From: Exiguobacterium sp. s146
GTDB lineage: Bacteria > Bacillota > Bacilli > Exiguobacteriales > Exiguobacteriaceae
Length of the DNA stretch: 64,000 nt
Assembly: GCF_018618415.1 (NCBI RefSeq)
Contig: NZ_JACSMA010000002.1
Coordinates: 558,001 to 622,000 of the forward strand
Direction: 5' to 3'
Below, one piece after another: positions 1 through 8,472 of this stretch (its first letter is position 1; the number at the start of each line of letters is the position of its first letter). The notes beneath the pieces are model-generated. The model did not search any database, was not told the origin of the DNA, and saw only the letters and a list, made by a program, of their open reading frames with translations. The position numbers and the translations under genes are program-made.

Positions 1-1763
1 TAGTTATCTTTGAAGCGGTACGCCGCCTTGTTCGACCAGACGAGCGTCCCGTCATACATGCCGTTCAGCGTCAAGCGGTGCGGGATCCGGTTATAGATGC
101 CCATCCACTTGTTGATTGTGTAGAACATGAGCGTCCCGAGCAAGATGACACCGATCGTCATGAACAGTTCAGGCGTCAATCCGTGCCAGAAGTAGATGTC
201 GACTTTGACGTCTTGTCCGCTTGCGACGAGCGTCGGATAAATCGATTCGACGGCCGGTTTGATGAGCGAGTTCGATAAGACGTTCGGCACGAAACCGAGC
301 ACGACGACGAGGATGGCAAGAATCATTGGCGGGATGAGCATCCCGATTGGTGCCTCGTGCGGCTGTTTCGGCAACTTGTCGAACTGGGCTTTGCCCATGA
401 ACGTCCGAGTGAAAATGATCAAGCTGTAGATGAACGTGAACACGCTCGCGATGAACGCGACGACCGGAATCAAGATACCGATCGTATCGAGCGCGAAGAA
501 GTCCATCGAGAACACTTTCGTCGTCGCCTTCAAGAACATCTCTTTACTGAGGAAGCCGTTGAACGGCGGTAACCCAGCCATCGACAACGAACCGATGACG
601 GCGATCGTGAACGTGATCGGCATGACGGTCATGAGACCGCCGAGTTTGCGGATGTCACGCGTCCCCGTCTCGTGGTCGACGATCCCGACCATCATGAACA
701 GCGAGCCTTTGAACGTCGCATGGTTAATCAAATGGAAGATCGCGGCGATCGTCGCGACCATATAGATGTTGTCATCCATGCCGTCATAATGTAGCGCCGC
801 GGCACCGAGGCCGAGGAGCGACATAATCAGACCGAGCTGACTGACCGTCGAGAAGGCGAGAATCCCTTTCAAATCGGTCTGTTTGACCGCGTTGAACGAG
901 CCCCAGAACAAGGTGAACGTCCCGACCGCGGCGATTGTCCAGAGCCAAATCGGTGACTCTTGGAACACCGGGCTCATCCGTGCGACGAGATAGAGACCGG
1001 CCTTGACCATCGTCGCCGAGTGGAGGTACGCACTGACCGGGGTCGGTGCTTCCATCGCGTCCGGCAACCAGATGTGGAACGGGAATTGCGCCGACTTCGT
1101 GAAGGCGCCGAGCAAGATGAGAATCATCGCCGCGATAAAGAACGGGCTCTCCGCAATCACCGCCTGATTGGAAACCATCTCGCGGATGCTGAACGAGCCG
1201 ACAATCGACTCGAGAATCACAATCCCCCCGAGCATCGACAGCCCACCGAACACGGTGATCAACATCGATTTACGCGCCCCGTAGCGCGAGCGCTCTTTTT
1301 CGTACCAGTACCCGATCAAGAGGAACGACGAAATCGACGTGAGTTCCCAGAACATGTACATGACGACCATGTTGTCCGAGAGGACGACACCGAGCATCGC
1401 GCCCATGAACAAGAGCAGATACACATAAAAATGACCGAGCGACTCTTTGTCTTTATTCAAGTAATAAATCGAATACAAGACGACGAGCGCCCCAATCCCT
1501 GTAATCAGGAGGGCAAACAATAGTCCGAGCCCGTCCACGTAGGCCGTGAAGTTGATGCCGAGCGATGGCATCCATTCGACCGTTTCCGTCACCACGTCCC
1601 CCGCACTCGTGATTCCGATGAAGCGGAAGAAGTACACGAATAGGACGACCGGAACGATTAACACGAACCAACCCGTATGGATTCGTTTCAGCGCCCGGAA
1701 CAAGAACGGGATGAACGGTGCCGCGAGAAGCGGCAATAAGATAGCTAAATGTAACACCGACAA
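1..1763 (-). CDS. mrpA: Na+/H+ antiporter subunit A (MrpA/MnhA), 3' end cut by window edge
   Basis: Large polytopic subunit of the Mrp cation/proton antiporter, homologous to the NuoL/NuoM proton-pumping subunits of complex I. About 587 codons are visible; the rest and any mrpB-G genes lie left of the window. The N-terminus (MSVLHLAILLPLLAAPFIPF) and the stretch with MFWELTSISSFLLIGYW followed by KSAQFPFHIWLPDAMEAPTP are typical of the proton_antipo family, including the conserved Lys in GAFTKSAQFPFH and Glu in FWEL. The start is a TTG at 1761-1763: a perfect AAGGAGG (complement of 1771-1777) lies 7 bases upstream and no ATG fits. Function in Na+ and alkali tolerance is known for the family; operon membership is inferred. 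Confidence 0.93.
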   Translation of the reverse strand, partial: MSVLHLAILLPLLAAPFIPFLFRALKRIHTGWFVLIVPVVLFVYFFRFIGITSAGDVVTETVEWMPSLGINFTAYVDGLGLLFALLITGIGALVVLYSIYYLNKDKESLGHFYVYLLLFMGAMLGVVLSDNMVVMYMFWELTSISSFLLIGYWYEKERSRYGARKSMLITVFGGLSMLGGIVILESIVGSFSIREMVSNQAVIAESPFFIAAMILILLGAFTKSAQFPFHIWLPDAMEAPTPVSAYLHSATMVKAGLYLVARMSPVFQESPIWLWTIAAVGTFTLFWGSFNAVKQTDLKGILAFSTVSQLGLIMSLLGLGAAALHYDGMDDNIYMVATIAAIFHLINHATFKGSLFMMVGIVDHETGTRDIRKLGGLMTVMPITFTIAVIGSLSMAGLPPFNGFLSKEMFLKATTKVFSMDFFALDTIGILIPVVAFIASVFTFIYSLIIFTRTFMGKAQFDKLPKQPHEAPIGMLIPPMILAILVVVLGFVPNVLSNSLIKPAVESIYPTLVASGQDVKVDIYFWHGLTPELFMTIGVILLGTLMFYTINKWMGIYNRIPHRLTLNGMYDGTLVWSNKAAYRFKDN

Positions 1764-1844
1764 GAAAATTCCTCCTTCGAACAGAGTCTTACATACGATG
1801 GGTCAATTATTAAGGTCACTTGACGCCATCATGTCTTCTTCATG

Positions 1845-1850
1845 AGTATA
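1845..1850 (-). promoter_or_regulatory. candidate -10 of the mrpA promoter
   Basis: A TATACT hexamer on the minus strand about 80 bases upstream of the TTG start of mrpA. No good -35 is visible at 16-18 bases. The rest of the 330-base gap (1764-2097) holds no ORF or hairpin that I can support, so this would give a leader of roughly 75 bases. Confidence 0.35.
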
Positions 1851-2097
1851 GCGTAAATTTTCAGTCTGTTTCCATGATAAAACCTTGCCGCATTTTCCGG
1901 TCTCTTCAAAAATTCCCAAACTGTTAAATATGAAGGGAGTCGACAAAAAGCGACGAAAAAAAGTTAGAATCGCAGTTTATATGTATGCGTTTTCAGCTAG
2001 TGATTTTTCCGAATTCTCGCTCTTAATCCGTACCGAACCTTAACCGTTGTTATTCCATGCGACACGACTAAACTCCTTCTTCCCTAACACGCCCAAC

Positions 2098-2130
2098 AAA
2101 AAACAGCCGACCGGTTGCCCGGTCGGCTGT
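2098..2130 (-). terminator. intrinsic terminator of trxA
   Basis: A perfect 12-bp GC-rich stem (2103-2114 with 2119-2130), loop of 4, followed on the minus strand by six U residues. It lies directly behind the trxA stop codon. Confidence 0.93.
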
Positions 2131-2136
2131 ACGTGA

Positions 2137-2451
2137 TTATTGTGCTGTCGCGATAAACTCTTTGAGTGCTTCTTTTGGTTGGAAGCCCATTGTTTTCGAA
2201 ACAGGTTGTCCGTCTTTGAACATCATAAGTGTCGGGATGCTTTGGATTTGGAAAGCGCCCGCTACTTCTGGGTTCTCGTCAACGTCGAGTTTGACGATTT
2301 GGACTTGGTCGCCCATCTCTTGGTCAAGCTCTTCGAGTACCGGTGCAATCATGCGGCACGGTCCACACCAAGCTGCCCAGAAATCGACGAGGACGACGCC
2401 CTCTTTTACTTCTTGTTCGAATGTTTGAGTCGTTGCATGTTTAATAGCCAT
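2137..2451 (-). CDS. trxA: thioredoxin
   Basis: Small cytoplasmic dithiol/disulfide oxidoreductase of 104 residues, the usual thioredoxin length. The active site WCGPC is at residues 28-32 and the cis-proline segment [11 protein letters not shown] follows in the expected place. The start is set at the ATG at 2449-2451 ([11 protein letters not shown]) because a GGGGAGG lies 10 bases upstream; a longer reading frame would add 20 non-conserved residues. It follows etfA in the same direction, as in B. subtilis, but has its own extended -10 (2518-2523) in the 107-base gap, so it can be transcribed separately. Confidence 0.97.
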   Translation of the reverse strand: MAIKHATTQTFEQEVKEGVVLVDFWAAWCGPCRMIAPVLEELDQEMGDQVQIVKLDVDENPEVAGAFQIQSIPTLMMFKDGQPVSKTMGFQPKEALKEFIATAQ

Positions 2452-2517
2452 TTGGTAAATACCTCCCCAGTAAGATGTGAGAGTCGAATAAATCACTCTC
2501 ATGCATTTCATGTTCAG

Positions 2518-2550
2518 AGTATACCACGGAGGGTACGTTTCCCCAAACGT
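2518..2550 (-). promoter_or_regulatory. trxA promoter (extended -10) with an adjoining hairpin
   Basis: On the minus strand TGGTATACT gives an extended -10 (hexamer 2518-2523). Just upstream, where a -35 would sit, is a perfect inverted repeat ACGTTT-CCCC-AAACGT (2535-2550). The hairpin has no U tract, so an operator is more likely than an etfA terminator. Confidence 0.5.
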
Positions 2551-2558
2551 TCTGCATA

Positions 2559-3524
2559 TCAGCTATTGACGAGGTGTTTACGGAACTCTTCCGTCAAGAG
2601 TGGGACGACGTCGAACAAGTCGCCGACGATACCGTAATCGGCCACGCTGAAGATGTTCGCTTCCGGGTCCTTGTTGATGGCGACGATGACTTTGGCGTTG
2701 CTCATGCCGGCCAAGTGTTGAATCGCGCCCGAGATACCGCAGGCGATATACAGGTCCGGCGTGACGACTTTGCCGGTCTGACCGATTTGAAGCGCATAGT
2801 CGCAGTAGTCGGCGTCACATGCTCCACGTGAAGCACCGACGGCCCCGCCGAGCAGTTCAGCGAGCTCTTCGAGCGGCTTGAAGCCGTCTTCGCTCTTGAC
2901 GCCGCGGCCACCGGCGACGATGACTTTCGCTTCCGTCAAATCGACTTTCCCCGTCGCCTTGCGGACGACTTCTTTGACGATCATGGCGAGGTCTTTCAGT
3001 TCCACGCTCGGTGTCTCGACTGACACGCTCGCCCCGGCCGTGCGTGGGAGTGCGTCGATGTTGTTCGGACGGATCGTAAAGAACATGACCGAATCTTTGA
3101 ACTTCACTTTCTCGAACGCCTTCCCTGAATAGATTGGACGGACGAACTCGGCGTCTTTGCCTGACCCTTCGATTGAGACGACGTCACTGATGAGACCGGC
3201 GTCAAGACGCGCCGCGAGTTTCGGAGCGATATCTTTCCCGAGTGCCGTATGACCGAGCACGATCATGTCCGGTGACTCTTGGTCGATGACTTGGCGGAGC
3301 ACTTGTCCGTAACCGTCCGGCGTGTAGTGTTTGAGACGCTCGTCTTCGATAACGAGGACGCGGCCCGCGCCGTACTCCCCTAGTTCCGTCGCGAGTGATT
3401 TGACGTCATCTCCGATGACGACCGCCGTCACGTCGTCCGTCAGTTGCTTCGCTGCTGCGATCGCTTCAAATGATACGTTCCGTAACGCGCCTTCACGCGC
3501 TTCTGCGAGTACTAAAGCTTTCAT
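2559..3524 (-). CDS. etfA: electron transfer flavoprotein alpha subunit
   Basis: FAD-binding subunit of the ETF heterodimer that takes electrons from acyl-CoA dehydrogenases during beta-oxidation and passes them to the respiratory chain. It has 321 residues, normal for the family. The C-terminal FAD domain carries VAGGRGVKS and [20 protein letters not shown], the classic alpha-subunit signature, ending with [12 protein letters not shown]. It starts 14 bases after the etfB stop codon, so the two subunits are co-translated. The fatty-acid operon context (lcfA, fadR) supports a beta-oxidation role rather than a different ETF pathway. Confidence 0.96.
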   Translation of the reverse strand: MKALVLAEAREGALRNVSFEAIAAAKQLTDDVTAVVIGDDVKSLATELGEYGAGRVLVIEDERLKHYTPDGYGQVLRQVIDQESPDMIVLGHTALGKDIAPKLAARLDAGLISDVVSIEGSGKDAEFVRPIYSGKAFEKVKFKDSVMFFTIRPNNIDALPRTAGASVSVETPSVELKDLAMIVKEVVRKATGKVDLTEAKVIVAGGRGVKSEDGFKPLEELAELLGGAVGASRGACDADYCDYALQIGQTGKVVTPDLYIACGISGAIQHLAGMSNAKVIVAINKDPEANIFSVADYGIVGDLFDVVPLLTEEFRKHLVNS

Positions 3525-3538
3525 CTATGTTGTCCCCC

Positions 3539-4312
3539 TTAAATGACTTTGGCTTCCGTGCGAAGTAATTGAACGAGCTCGCTCACTTGTGACGACGTAT
3601 CCCCTTCAAGGATGCGTCCGGCTTTCTTCTCTTCCGGCAAGAAACGTTCGATTGTCTCGATTTTCGCTTCGATCTCGTCTTCATCGAGGTCGATGTCCGA
3701 CAGGTCGAGCTCTTCGAGAGGCTTCTTCTTCGCTTTCATGATGCCTGGAAGGCTTGGATAACGTGGTTCGTTCAACCCTTGCTGTGCTGTCACGAGGAGC
3801 GGGAGCGCGACTTCAATCACTTCCGTGTCCCCTTCGACGTCGCGTGTGACCGTCGCCGTCGTGCCGTCGATGTCGAGCTTCGTGATTGTCGTCACGTAGT
3901 TCATGTCTAACAGTTCGGCGACACGTGGCGCGACTTGACCGCTCCCGCCGTCGATGGCGACGTTCCCCGCGAAGATGAGGTCTGGCGCCTGCTCTTTCAA
4001 GTATGTGGCGAGCACTTTCGAGATCGTCACGTGGTCGGCGTCCTCGACGTCATCCTCGATTGAGATGCGGACCGCTTTGTCCGCTCCCATCGCGAGCGCC
4101 GTCCGCAGCTCTTTGTCCGCGTCGTCCGGTCCGACCGTCACGACCGTGACTTCTCCCCCGAGATCGTCACGCTTACGGATGGCTTCCTCGACCGCATATT
4201 CGTCATACGGGTTGATGATGAACTCAGCGCCGTCTTCTTGAATTTCCCCATTCTCGAGCTGAATCGCTTCCTCTGTATCGAACGTACGCTTCAGTAATAC
4301 AAAAATATTCAT
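3539..4312 (-). CDS. etfB: electron transfer flavoprotein beta subunit
   Basis: AMP-binding beta subunit of ETF, 257 residues. It opens with MNIFVLLKRTFDTE, and the adenine-nucleotide segment around VTVVTVGPDDADKELRTALAMGADKAVRI matches the ETF beta pattern; LPLLVTAQQGLNEPRYPSLPGIMKAKKKP is the conserved recognition-loop region. It lies between fadR and etfA. In B. subtilis a fadB gene separates fadR from etfB; here only 80 bases do, with a FadR-like box at 4351-4368, so etfBA may be separately controlled by FadR. Confidence 0.96.
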   Translation of the reverse strand: MNIFVLLKRTFDTEEAIQLENGEIQEDGAEFIINPYDEYAVEEAIRKRDDLGGEVTVVTVGPDDADKELRTALAMGADKAVRISIEDDVEDADHVTISKVLATYLKEQAPDLIFAGNVAIDGGSGQVAPRVAELLDMNYVTTITKLDIDGTTATVTRDVEGDTEVIEVALPLLVTAQQGLNEPRYPSLPGIMKAKKKPLEELDLSDIDLDEDEIEAKIETIERFLPEEKKAGRILEGDTSSQVSELVQLLRTEAKVI

Positions 4313-4350
4313 CGTAGTTCCCCCTTATAAGTTGTTCGCACCATCATTCA

Positions 4351-4368
4351 TGAATCAGCGTTCATTTT
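4351..4368. promoter_or_regulatory. FadR-like box upstream of etfB
   Basis: TGAATCAGCGTTCATTTT matches the fadR-upstream box (5004-5021) at 13 of 18 positions and keeps the TGAAT...TTCATT core. It is the weakest of the three boxes in this operon. Confidence 0.45.
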
Positions 4369-4392
4369 TTGAGCTAGCGAGAGGGCTTACGG

Positions 4393-4977
4393 TTAAGCAA
4401 GCCCTTTTTTTAACATATGGTGTACTTTCGGTAGCGTCGACATCAAGTCATACTTGAAGCCGCTCGCCATCCAACTCGTGACCACTTCATCAATCGTGCC
4501 GAAAATCATCTGGCGCGCCAGGCGATAGTCGAGCTCGCGATCGAATTCGCCGGTGTCGATTCCGTGTTGTACGACCGCATCGATTAAGTTCAAGTACGGT
4601 TTGAGCACTTCGCTAATCTTTTGACGGAGCGCCAAGTTCGACTGCCGGAGCTCGATTTGCGTCACGACAGCGAGGTCGTAATCGGCCGACAATTGCTTCA
4701 AATGCGACTCAATCAACTGATACAATTTGTCGCCGGCCGTCGTCTCCCGCTCAATCTGTTGTTTCGAGTAGTCGATGAACAGGCCCATCTTCGTCTGGAA
4801 CAATTCAATCAACAGATGTTCCTTGTTTTTGAAGTACAGATAAATCGTTCCGTCGGCGACGCCCGCCTCTTTGGCGATGGCCGTCACCTTTGCACCGTGA
4901 TAGCCATGATCCGCAATCACTTTCACTGCCGCATCGATAATGCGGTCACTTTTTGATCCATTCTTTGTCATAAACAC
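4393..4977 (-). CDS. fadR: TetR-family fatty-acid degradation repressor FadR
   Basis: TetR-type repressor of about 194 residues. The N-terminal helix-turn-helix (IIDAAVKVIADHGYHGAKVT, AKEAGVADGTIYLYFKNKEHLL) is nearly identical in pattern to B. subtilis FadR, as is the ligand-domain stretch VVTQIELRQSNLALRQKI and the segment RLARQMIFGTIDEVVTSW. The family binds long-chain acyl-CoA and then releases DNA. It sits between lcfA and etfB as in Bacillus and has its own box upstream (5004-5021), so it is probably autoregulated. The start could be GTG at 4977 or ATG at 4971; AAGGAG lies 5 or 11 bases upstream, which slightly favours GTG. Confidence 0.94.
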   Translation of the reverse strand: MFMTKNGSKSDRIIDAAVKVIADHGYHGAKVTAIAKEAGVADGTIYLYFKNKEHLLIELFQTKMGLFIDYSKQQIERETTAGDKLYQLIESHLKQLSADYDLAVVTQIELRQSNLALRQKISEVLKPYLNLIDAVVQHGIDTGEFDRELDYRLARQMIFGTIDEVVTSWMASGFKYDLMSTLPKVHHMLKKGLA

Positions 4978-5003
4978 CCAAGCTCCTTACCGCTGCATAG
5001 AAA

Positions 5004-5021
5004 TGAATGATGGTTCATTCA
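5004..5021. promoter_or_regulatory. FadR operator in the lcfA-fadR gap
   Basis: TGAATGATGGTTCATTCA sits in a longer inverted repeat with perfect 10-bp arms (5001-5010 and 5015-5024). It has the known FadR consensus form TGAATGA-N4-TCATTCA and lies 27 bases upstream of the fadR start. Confidence 0.8.
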
Positions 5022-5051
5022 TTTATTATTCTATCATGTGACACCGTTGTG

Positions 5052-6725
5052 TCAACTGCTTTGTTTCACTTGTTTCGCCTTCTCTTCGTCGACGAGGACG
5101 CGGCGTAAAATCTTACCGACGAACGTCTTCGGCAACTCTTCCCGGAACTCATACAACTTCGGCGCCTTGTACGCTGCGAGCTTCTCGCGGCAGTGCTTGT
5201 CGAGCTCTTCTTCCGTCACGCTGGCACCGTCACGCGTCACGATGAACGCCTTGACCGTCTCGCCGCGATACGGGTCCGGTACGCCGATACAGACCGCTTC
5301 CTTGACGGCCGGATGTTCGTATAGCACTTCTTCGATTTCACGCGGATAGACGTTGAAGCCTCCGGCGATAATCATGTCTTTCTTCCGGTCGACGATATAG
5401 AAGAATCCGTCCTCGCCCATATAGCCGAGGTCACCGGTCGCGAGCCATCCGTCCTTCAAGACGGCCGCCGTCTCTTCCGGCTTCTGCCAATACCCTTTCA
5501 TCACTTGCGGGCCGTGCAGCATGATTTCCCCGATTTCACCGATCTCGGCCAGTGTCTCTCCGTCTGCCTTTACAATCTTAGCAGAAGTATCCGACAACGG
5601 CACCCCGATCGAGCCGACGATTCGTTTATCCCATAAGAAGTTCGCATGCGTGACCGGTGACGTCTCCGACAGGCCGTAACCTTCGACGATGCGTCCGCCC
5701 GTCACTTTCTCAAACTGCTCTTGCACCTCGATTGGCAGCGGGGCCGAGCCCGAGATACACGCCTCGATTGACGATAGGTCGTATTTCTTCAGTTTCGGGT
5801 CGTTCAAGATGCCGACATACATCGTCGGGGCGCCCGGGAAGAAGTGTGGTTTCTTCTTGTTGATCGTCTTCAACACATCGGTGACGTCGAAACGCGGCAC
5901 GAGGACGAGCTCATACCCGTTCGCCATCCCGAAGTTCAGGCAACACGACATGCCGTAAATGTGGAAGAACGGTACGACGCATAAGACGCGTTTCTCGTCG
6001 CCTCGGTTATATTTATAGAAGAAGTTCGAAATCTGGTCGACGTTCGCCGTCAAGTTGAAGTGGGTCAGCATGACGCCTTTCGGCATCCCCGTCGTCCCGC
6101 CCGTATACTGGAGCACGGCGACGTCTTCTTTCGGGTCGACCGCGACCGGCGTGATCGGGCCGAAGTCTTTATAGTCCTTGAACGCGACCGAACCTGTCGT
6201 GTCGATGACGATATTGTTCTCGCGCTTCACTTTGATCGGATACAGCTTGTTCTTCGGGAACGGCAGATAGTCGGCGATGCTTGTCGTGATAATCGTCTTG
6301 ACGTCCGTCTTCTGTTTGACGCGCAACGACTTTGGATACAGGAGGTCGAGCGTGACGATGATGCTCGCACCGGAGTCCGTGATCAAGTTCTCGAGCTCAT
6401 GCTCCGTATAGAGCGGGTTCGTCTGGACGACCGTGCCACCGGCGTAGAGCACCGCATAGAACGAAATGACGAATTGTGGACAGTTCGGGAGCATCAGACT
6501 GACGCGGTCCCCTTTTTGGAGCCCATTCGATTGAAGCATCGTCGCGAGCCGTTTTGCCGCATCGTCGACTTCGGCGAACGTCAACTCTTTGCCGATGAAG
6601 GAGATGGCGGTCTTGTTCGGGTAATCGGTCGCGGCCCGGGATAGCGCCTCATAGAGCGGCTTCACCTCATAGTCAATCGTTTCTGGCATGTCAGCTGGAT
6701 AATCTTGTAACCACGGTTTGTTCAT
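5052..6725 (-). CDS. lcfA: long-chain fatty acid-CoA ligase
   Basis: Activates long-chain fatty acids to acyl-CoA with ATP; first gene of the operon. 557 residues, ANL superfamily: P-loop YTGGTTGMPKGVMLTH near residue 210, VPFFHIYGM, the adenine motif GYGLSETSPVTH near 350, TGDLGYMGEDGFFYIVDRKKDMIIAGGFNVYPREIEE near 430-470, and the catalytic Lys in FVGKILRR near residue 540. The start ATG follows AAGGAGG. Upstream lie a FadR operator, a -10 and a cre site, so transcription should respond to acyl-CoA and to carbon catabolite repression. Confidence 0.95.
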   Translation of the reverse strand: MNKPWLQDYPADMPETIDYEVKPLYEALSRAATDYPNKTAISFIGKELTFAEVDDAAKRLATMLQSNGLQKGDRVSLMLPNCPQFVISFYAVLYAGGTVVQTNPLYTEHELENLITDSGASIIVTLDLLYPKSLRVKQKTDVKTIITTSIADYLPFPKNKLYPIKVKRENNIVIDTTGSVAFKDYKDFGPITPVAVDPKEDVAVLQYTGGTTGMPKGVMLTHFNLTANVDQISNFFYKYNRGDEKRVLCVVPFFHIYGMSCCLNFGMANGYELVLVPRFDVTDVLKTINKKKPHFFPGAPTMYVGILNDPKLKKYDLSSIEACISGSAPLPIEVQEQFEKVTGGRIVEGYGLSETSPVTHANFLWDKRIVGSIGVPLSDTSAKIVKADGETLAEIGEIGEIMLHGPQVMKGYWQKPEETAAVLKDGWLATGDLGYMGEDGFFYIVDRKKDMIIAGGFNVYPREIEEVLYEHPAVKEAVCIGVPDPYRGETVKAFIVTRDGASVTEEELDKHCREKLAAYKAPKLYEFREELPKTFVGKILRRVLVDEEKAKQVKQSS

Positions 6726-6739
6726 CGCTTTTCCTCCTT

Positions 6740-6757
6740 GGAATGAATATTCATTCA
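6740..6757. promoter_or_regulatory. FadR operator upstream of lcfA
   Basis: Contains the perfect 16-bp palindrome GAATGAATATTCATTC (6741-6756). It lies between the -10 (6767-6772) and the lcfA ribosome binding site, where repressor binding would block transcription. Confidence 0.85.
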
Positions 6758-6766
6758 GTCAACTCT

Positions 6767-6792
6767 ATTATAATGCCAAGAAAACGCTTTCA
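6767..6792 (-). promoter_or_regulatory. lcfA promoter -10 with overlapping CcpA cre site
   Basis: TATAAT (complement of 6767-6772) is the -10. On the minus strand TGAAAGCGTTTTCT (6779-6792) matches the CcpA cre consensus closely and covers the region between -10 and -35. CcpA control of lcfA is known in B. subtilis; here it is inferred from the site. Confidence 0.75.
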
Positions 6793-6827
6793 TCTACCCT
6801 TTACCCGATAATTTTCAGAAAATATCG

Positions 6828-6863
6828 AAAAAACGTGTGCGGATGAAAGTTTCCGCACACGTT
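6828..6863 (-). terminator. intrinsic terminator after the lipoprotein gene
   Basis: 12-bp perfect stem (6832-6843 with 6852-6863) followed on the minus strand by a U run. It begins at the last base of the stop codon and insulates lcfA from readthrough. Confidence 0.9.
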
Positions 6864-7330
6864 CAGATTCTCTTGAAATAGGCTTCCGTCTGTTCTTCGT
6901 TGCTGATTTTCTCGTCCAAGCGGTCCTTCAATTCCTTCTCCCACTTGATGGTCGAGAAGTTGATGTCGAGCCACGCCTCCATCTCCGGACGCGAGAACGC
7001 ATACGTCCGGTTCGGGAAGGCGAAGCGAACGATTTCCGCGTTATGGACGAGCGTAAAATACGTCGCAGCGTTGCGGATGGCCAACCGTTCTTGCTCGATG
7101 CGCTCGATTTCCGGGTCGCTGTAGCGTACCGTCAGCCCGTAAGGACGTTTCGAAGTCTGCAGCTCAATCGACTTGTAACAGTCATGCATCGGTAACGTCT
7201 GGGCGATGTTGATGACGGCACTGTTGTCGCCGACGTAAGAACCTTTATATTCGAATGCGTTCGGTGGATGGGTGGTTCCGCACCCTGCGAGCATGACGAG
7301 CAAGACGACGAGCAGACTGAGCCGTTTCAT
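6863..7330 (-). CDS. DUF4825-like lipoprotein
   Basis: 155 residues with a lipoprotein signal peptide: hydrophobic segment at residues 5-15 and lipobox LAGC, so Cys17 should be lipidated and the protein tethered outside the membrane. The mature part opens with YKGSYVGDNSAVINIAQTLP, the pattern of DUF4825 domains as I remember them (moderate confidence). It starts 11 bases after the ABC permease gene and is very likely the last gene of that GntR-controlled operon. No catalytic motif is seen; a substrate-binding or accessory role is a guess. Confidence 0.72.
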   Translation of the reverse strand: MKRLSLLVVLLVMLAGCGTTHPPNAFEYKGSYVGDNSAVINIAQTLPMHDCYKSIELQTSKRPYGLTVRYSDPEIERIEQERLAIRNAATYFTLVHNAEIVRFAFPNRTYAFSRPEMEAWLDINFSTIKWEKELKDRLDEKISNEEQTEAYFKRI

Positions 7331-7341
7331 GAGAATCCTCC

Positions 7342-8472
7342 TTACGATTTAAGTTTCAAGTTGAAGCGGTAGAGCAAGCGTTTCGCGAGCAAGTGGGCAA
7401 TGAAGCCGCCGAGCACGAAACCGATGATGTATAAGATGATATTTGGTGCGAACGTGATGGCTGACAGCAGGATACCGCCGAGCATACCGAAAGTAAGCAC
7501 CATGACAAGATGGACGAGCCAGAGCCAGTTTGAGAACATGAAGAAGCGGCCGTTGTTCTCTTGCGGGGCTCGGTTGAAAGCCCATAAGCCGAGACCGAAC
7601 GAGATGACGATTGAAGCGAGCGCACTGAGCGGTGCCACCGTGACAAAGTCTTCCCATAACCCGTTCGACCTGAAGATGTCATACGTGTCGATGTTGAAAA
7701 CATTCGCCAGCGGTGAGATGACGCGCAAAGGGATACTTTCCATCCACATTTGCGTCAAACTGTACGACACGTCAATAAAACGCTCGAACGTGTACAACGA
7801 TCCTTCAATCAACGTGACGATGCCAATCGGGAATAAAAGTGCGACGAATGACCAAAGTGCCTGAGAAATCGCTTCACCTCCGAATGAACCCATCCAAAGC
7901 GAGATCGAGAAGACCGAGATGCCGATCAACATCATAAATAGAACCATGATGGACACCTCTAAATCTTTTGGCTCAATCAAAAAGCTAAAGTCTGACAAGT
8001 GAATGATTGCCATCATGAGCGGGCCACCGAGCAGTGTTGCGACGATGAATCCACTGACCCCAATCAGCCATTTTGATATGTACAATTGGGTCCGTGTGAA
8101 CGGTAGCGACATCGCGAAATCAGACATTTGGCTGTTCCGTTCCCCACCGATCAGTACCGAGGCCATGAGCAGTCCGAAGACAACGTAAAGGAAGATGGCC
8201 ATCCCAAAAGGAATGAGTGACATCAGACCATTGTATAGCATCCCAATGCTATCGCCTGATTCAAAGAACCATCTGTTTGGCAGGTTCGAGGCATCCAATG
8301 GAACCCCCTCGAAAGACGAAGGGTTGGCCCGAATGTTCTCAATCTCTCGATTGAAATCATCCAGCTGCGTCCACGTCGGTACGGTGAACACGATGACGCT
8401 CAATACGACGAGCAACATCCATAAAATCGACACTTGTTTCCAATCTTTCTTTAATAGTACTTTAAAAGACAC
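7342..8472 (-). CDS. ABC-2 type transporter permease
   Basis: About 376 residues with an N-terminal membrane helix (residues 18-35), a short outer loop, then a cluster of helices and two hairpins near the C-terminus, the layout of ABC-2 permeases of the YtrC/D or bacitracin-exporter type. The start is placed at GTG 8472 because AGGAGG lies 8 bases upstream; the upstream GTG at 8481 touches the Shine-Dalgarno. It overlaps the ATPase gene by 11 bases. Substrate unknown; YtrA-type operons respond to cell-wall antibiotics in Bacillus. Confidence 0.85.
   Translation of the reverse strand: MSFKVLLKKDWKQVSILWMLLVVLSVIVFTVPTWTQLDDFNREIENIRANPSSFEGVPLDASNLPNRWFFESGDSIGMLYNGLMSLIPFGMAIFLYVVFGLLMASVLIGGERNSQMSDFAMSLPFTRTQLYISKWLIGVSGFIVATLLGGPLMMAIIHLSDFSFLIEPKDLEVSIMVLFMMLIGISVFSISLWMGSFGGEAISQALWSFVALLFPIGIVTLIEGSLYTFERFIDVSYSLTQMWMESIPLRVISPLANVFNIDTYDIFRSNGLWEDFVTVAPLSALASIVISFGLGLWAFNRAPQENNGRFFMFSNWLWLVHLVMVLTFGMLGGILLSAITFAPNIILYIIGFVLGGFIAHLLAKRLLYRFNLKLKS

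Noticed and set aside
960-1523. 187-codon ORF on the plus strand
   Set aside because: It is antisense to mrpA; its His/Arg/Asp-rich composition is the usual mirror of that gene.
1764-2097. Riboswitch in the mrpA leader
   Set aside because: I could not find a convincing conserved aptamer fold or an expression-platform hairpin.
4383-4418. Hairpin with T run on the plus strand at the end of fadR
   Set aside because: The T run faces the wrong strand for fadR and no plus-strand gene ends there; the last fadR codons (AAAAAAGGGCTT) explain it.
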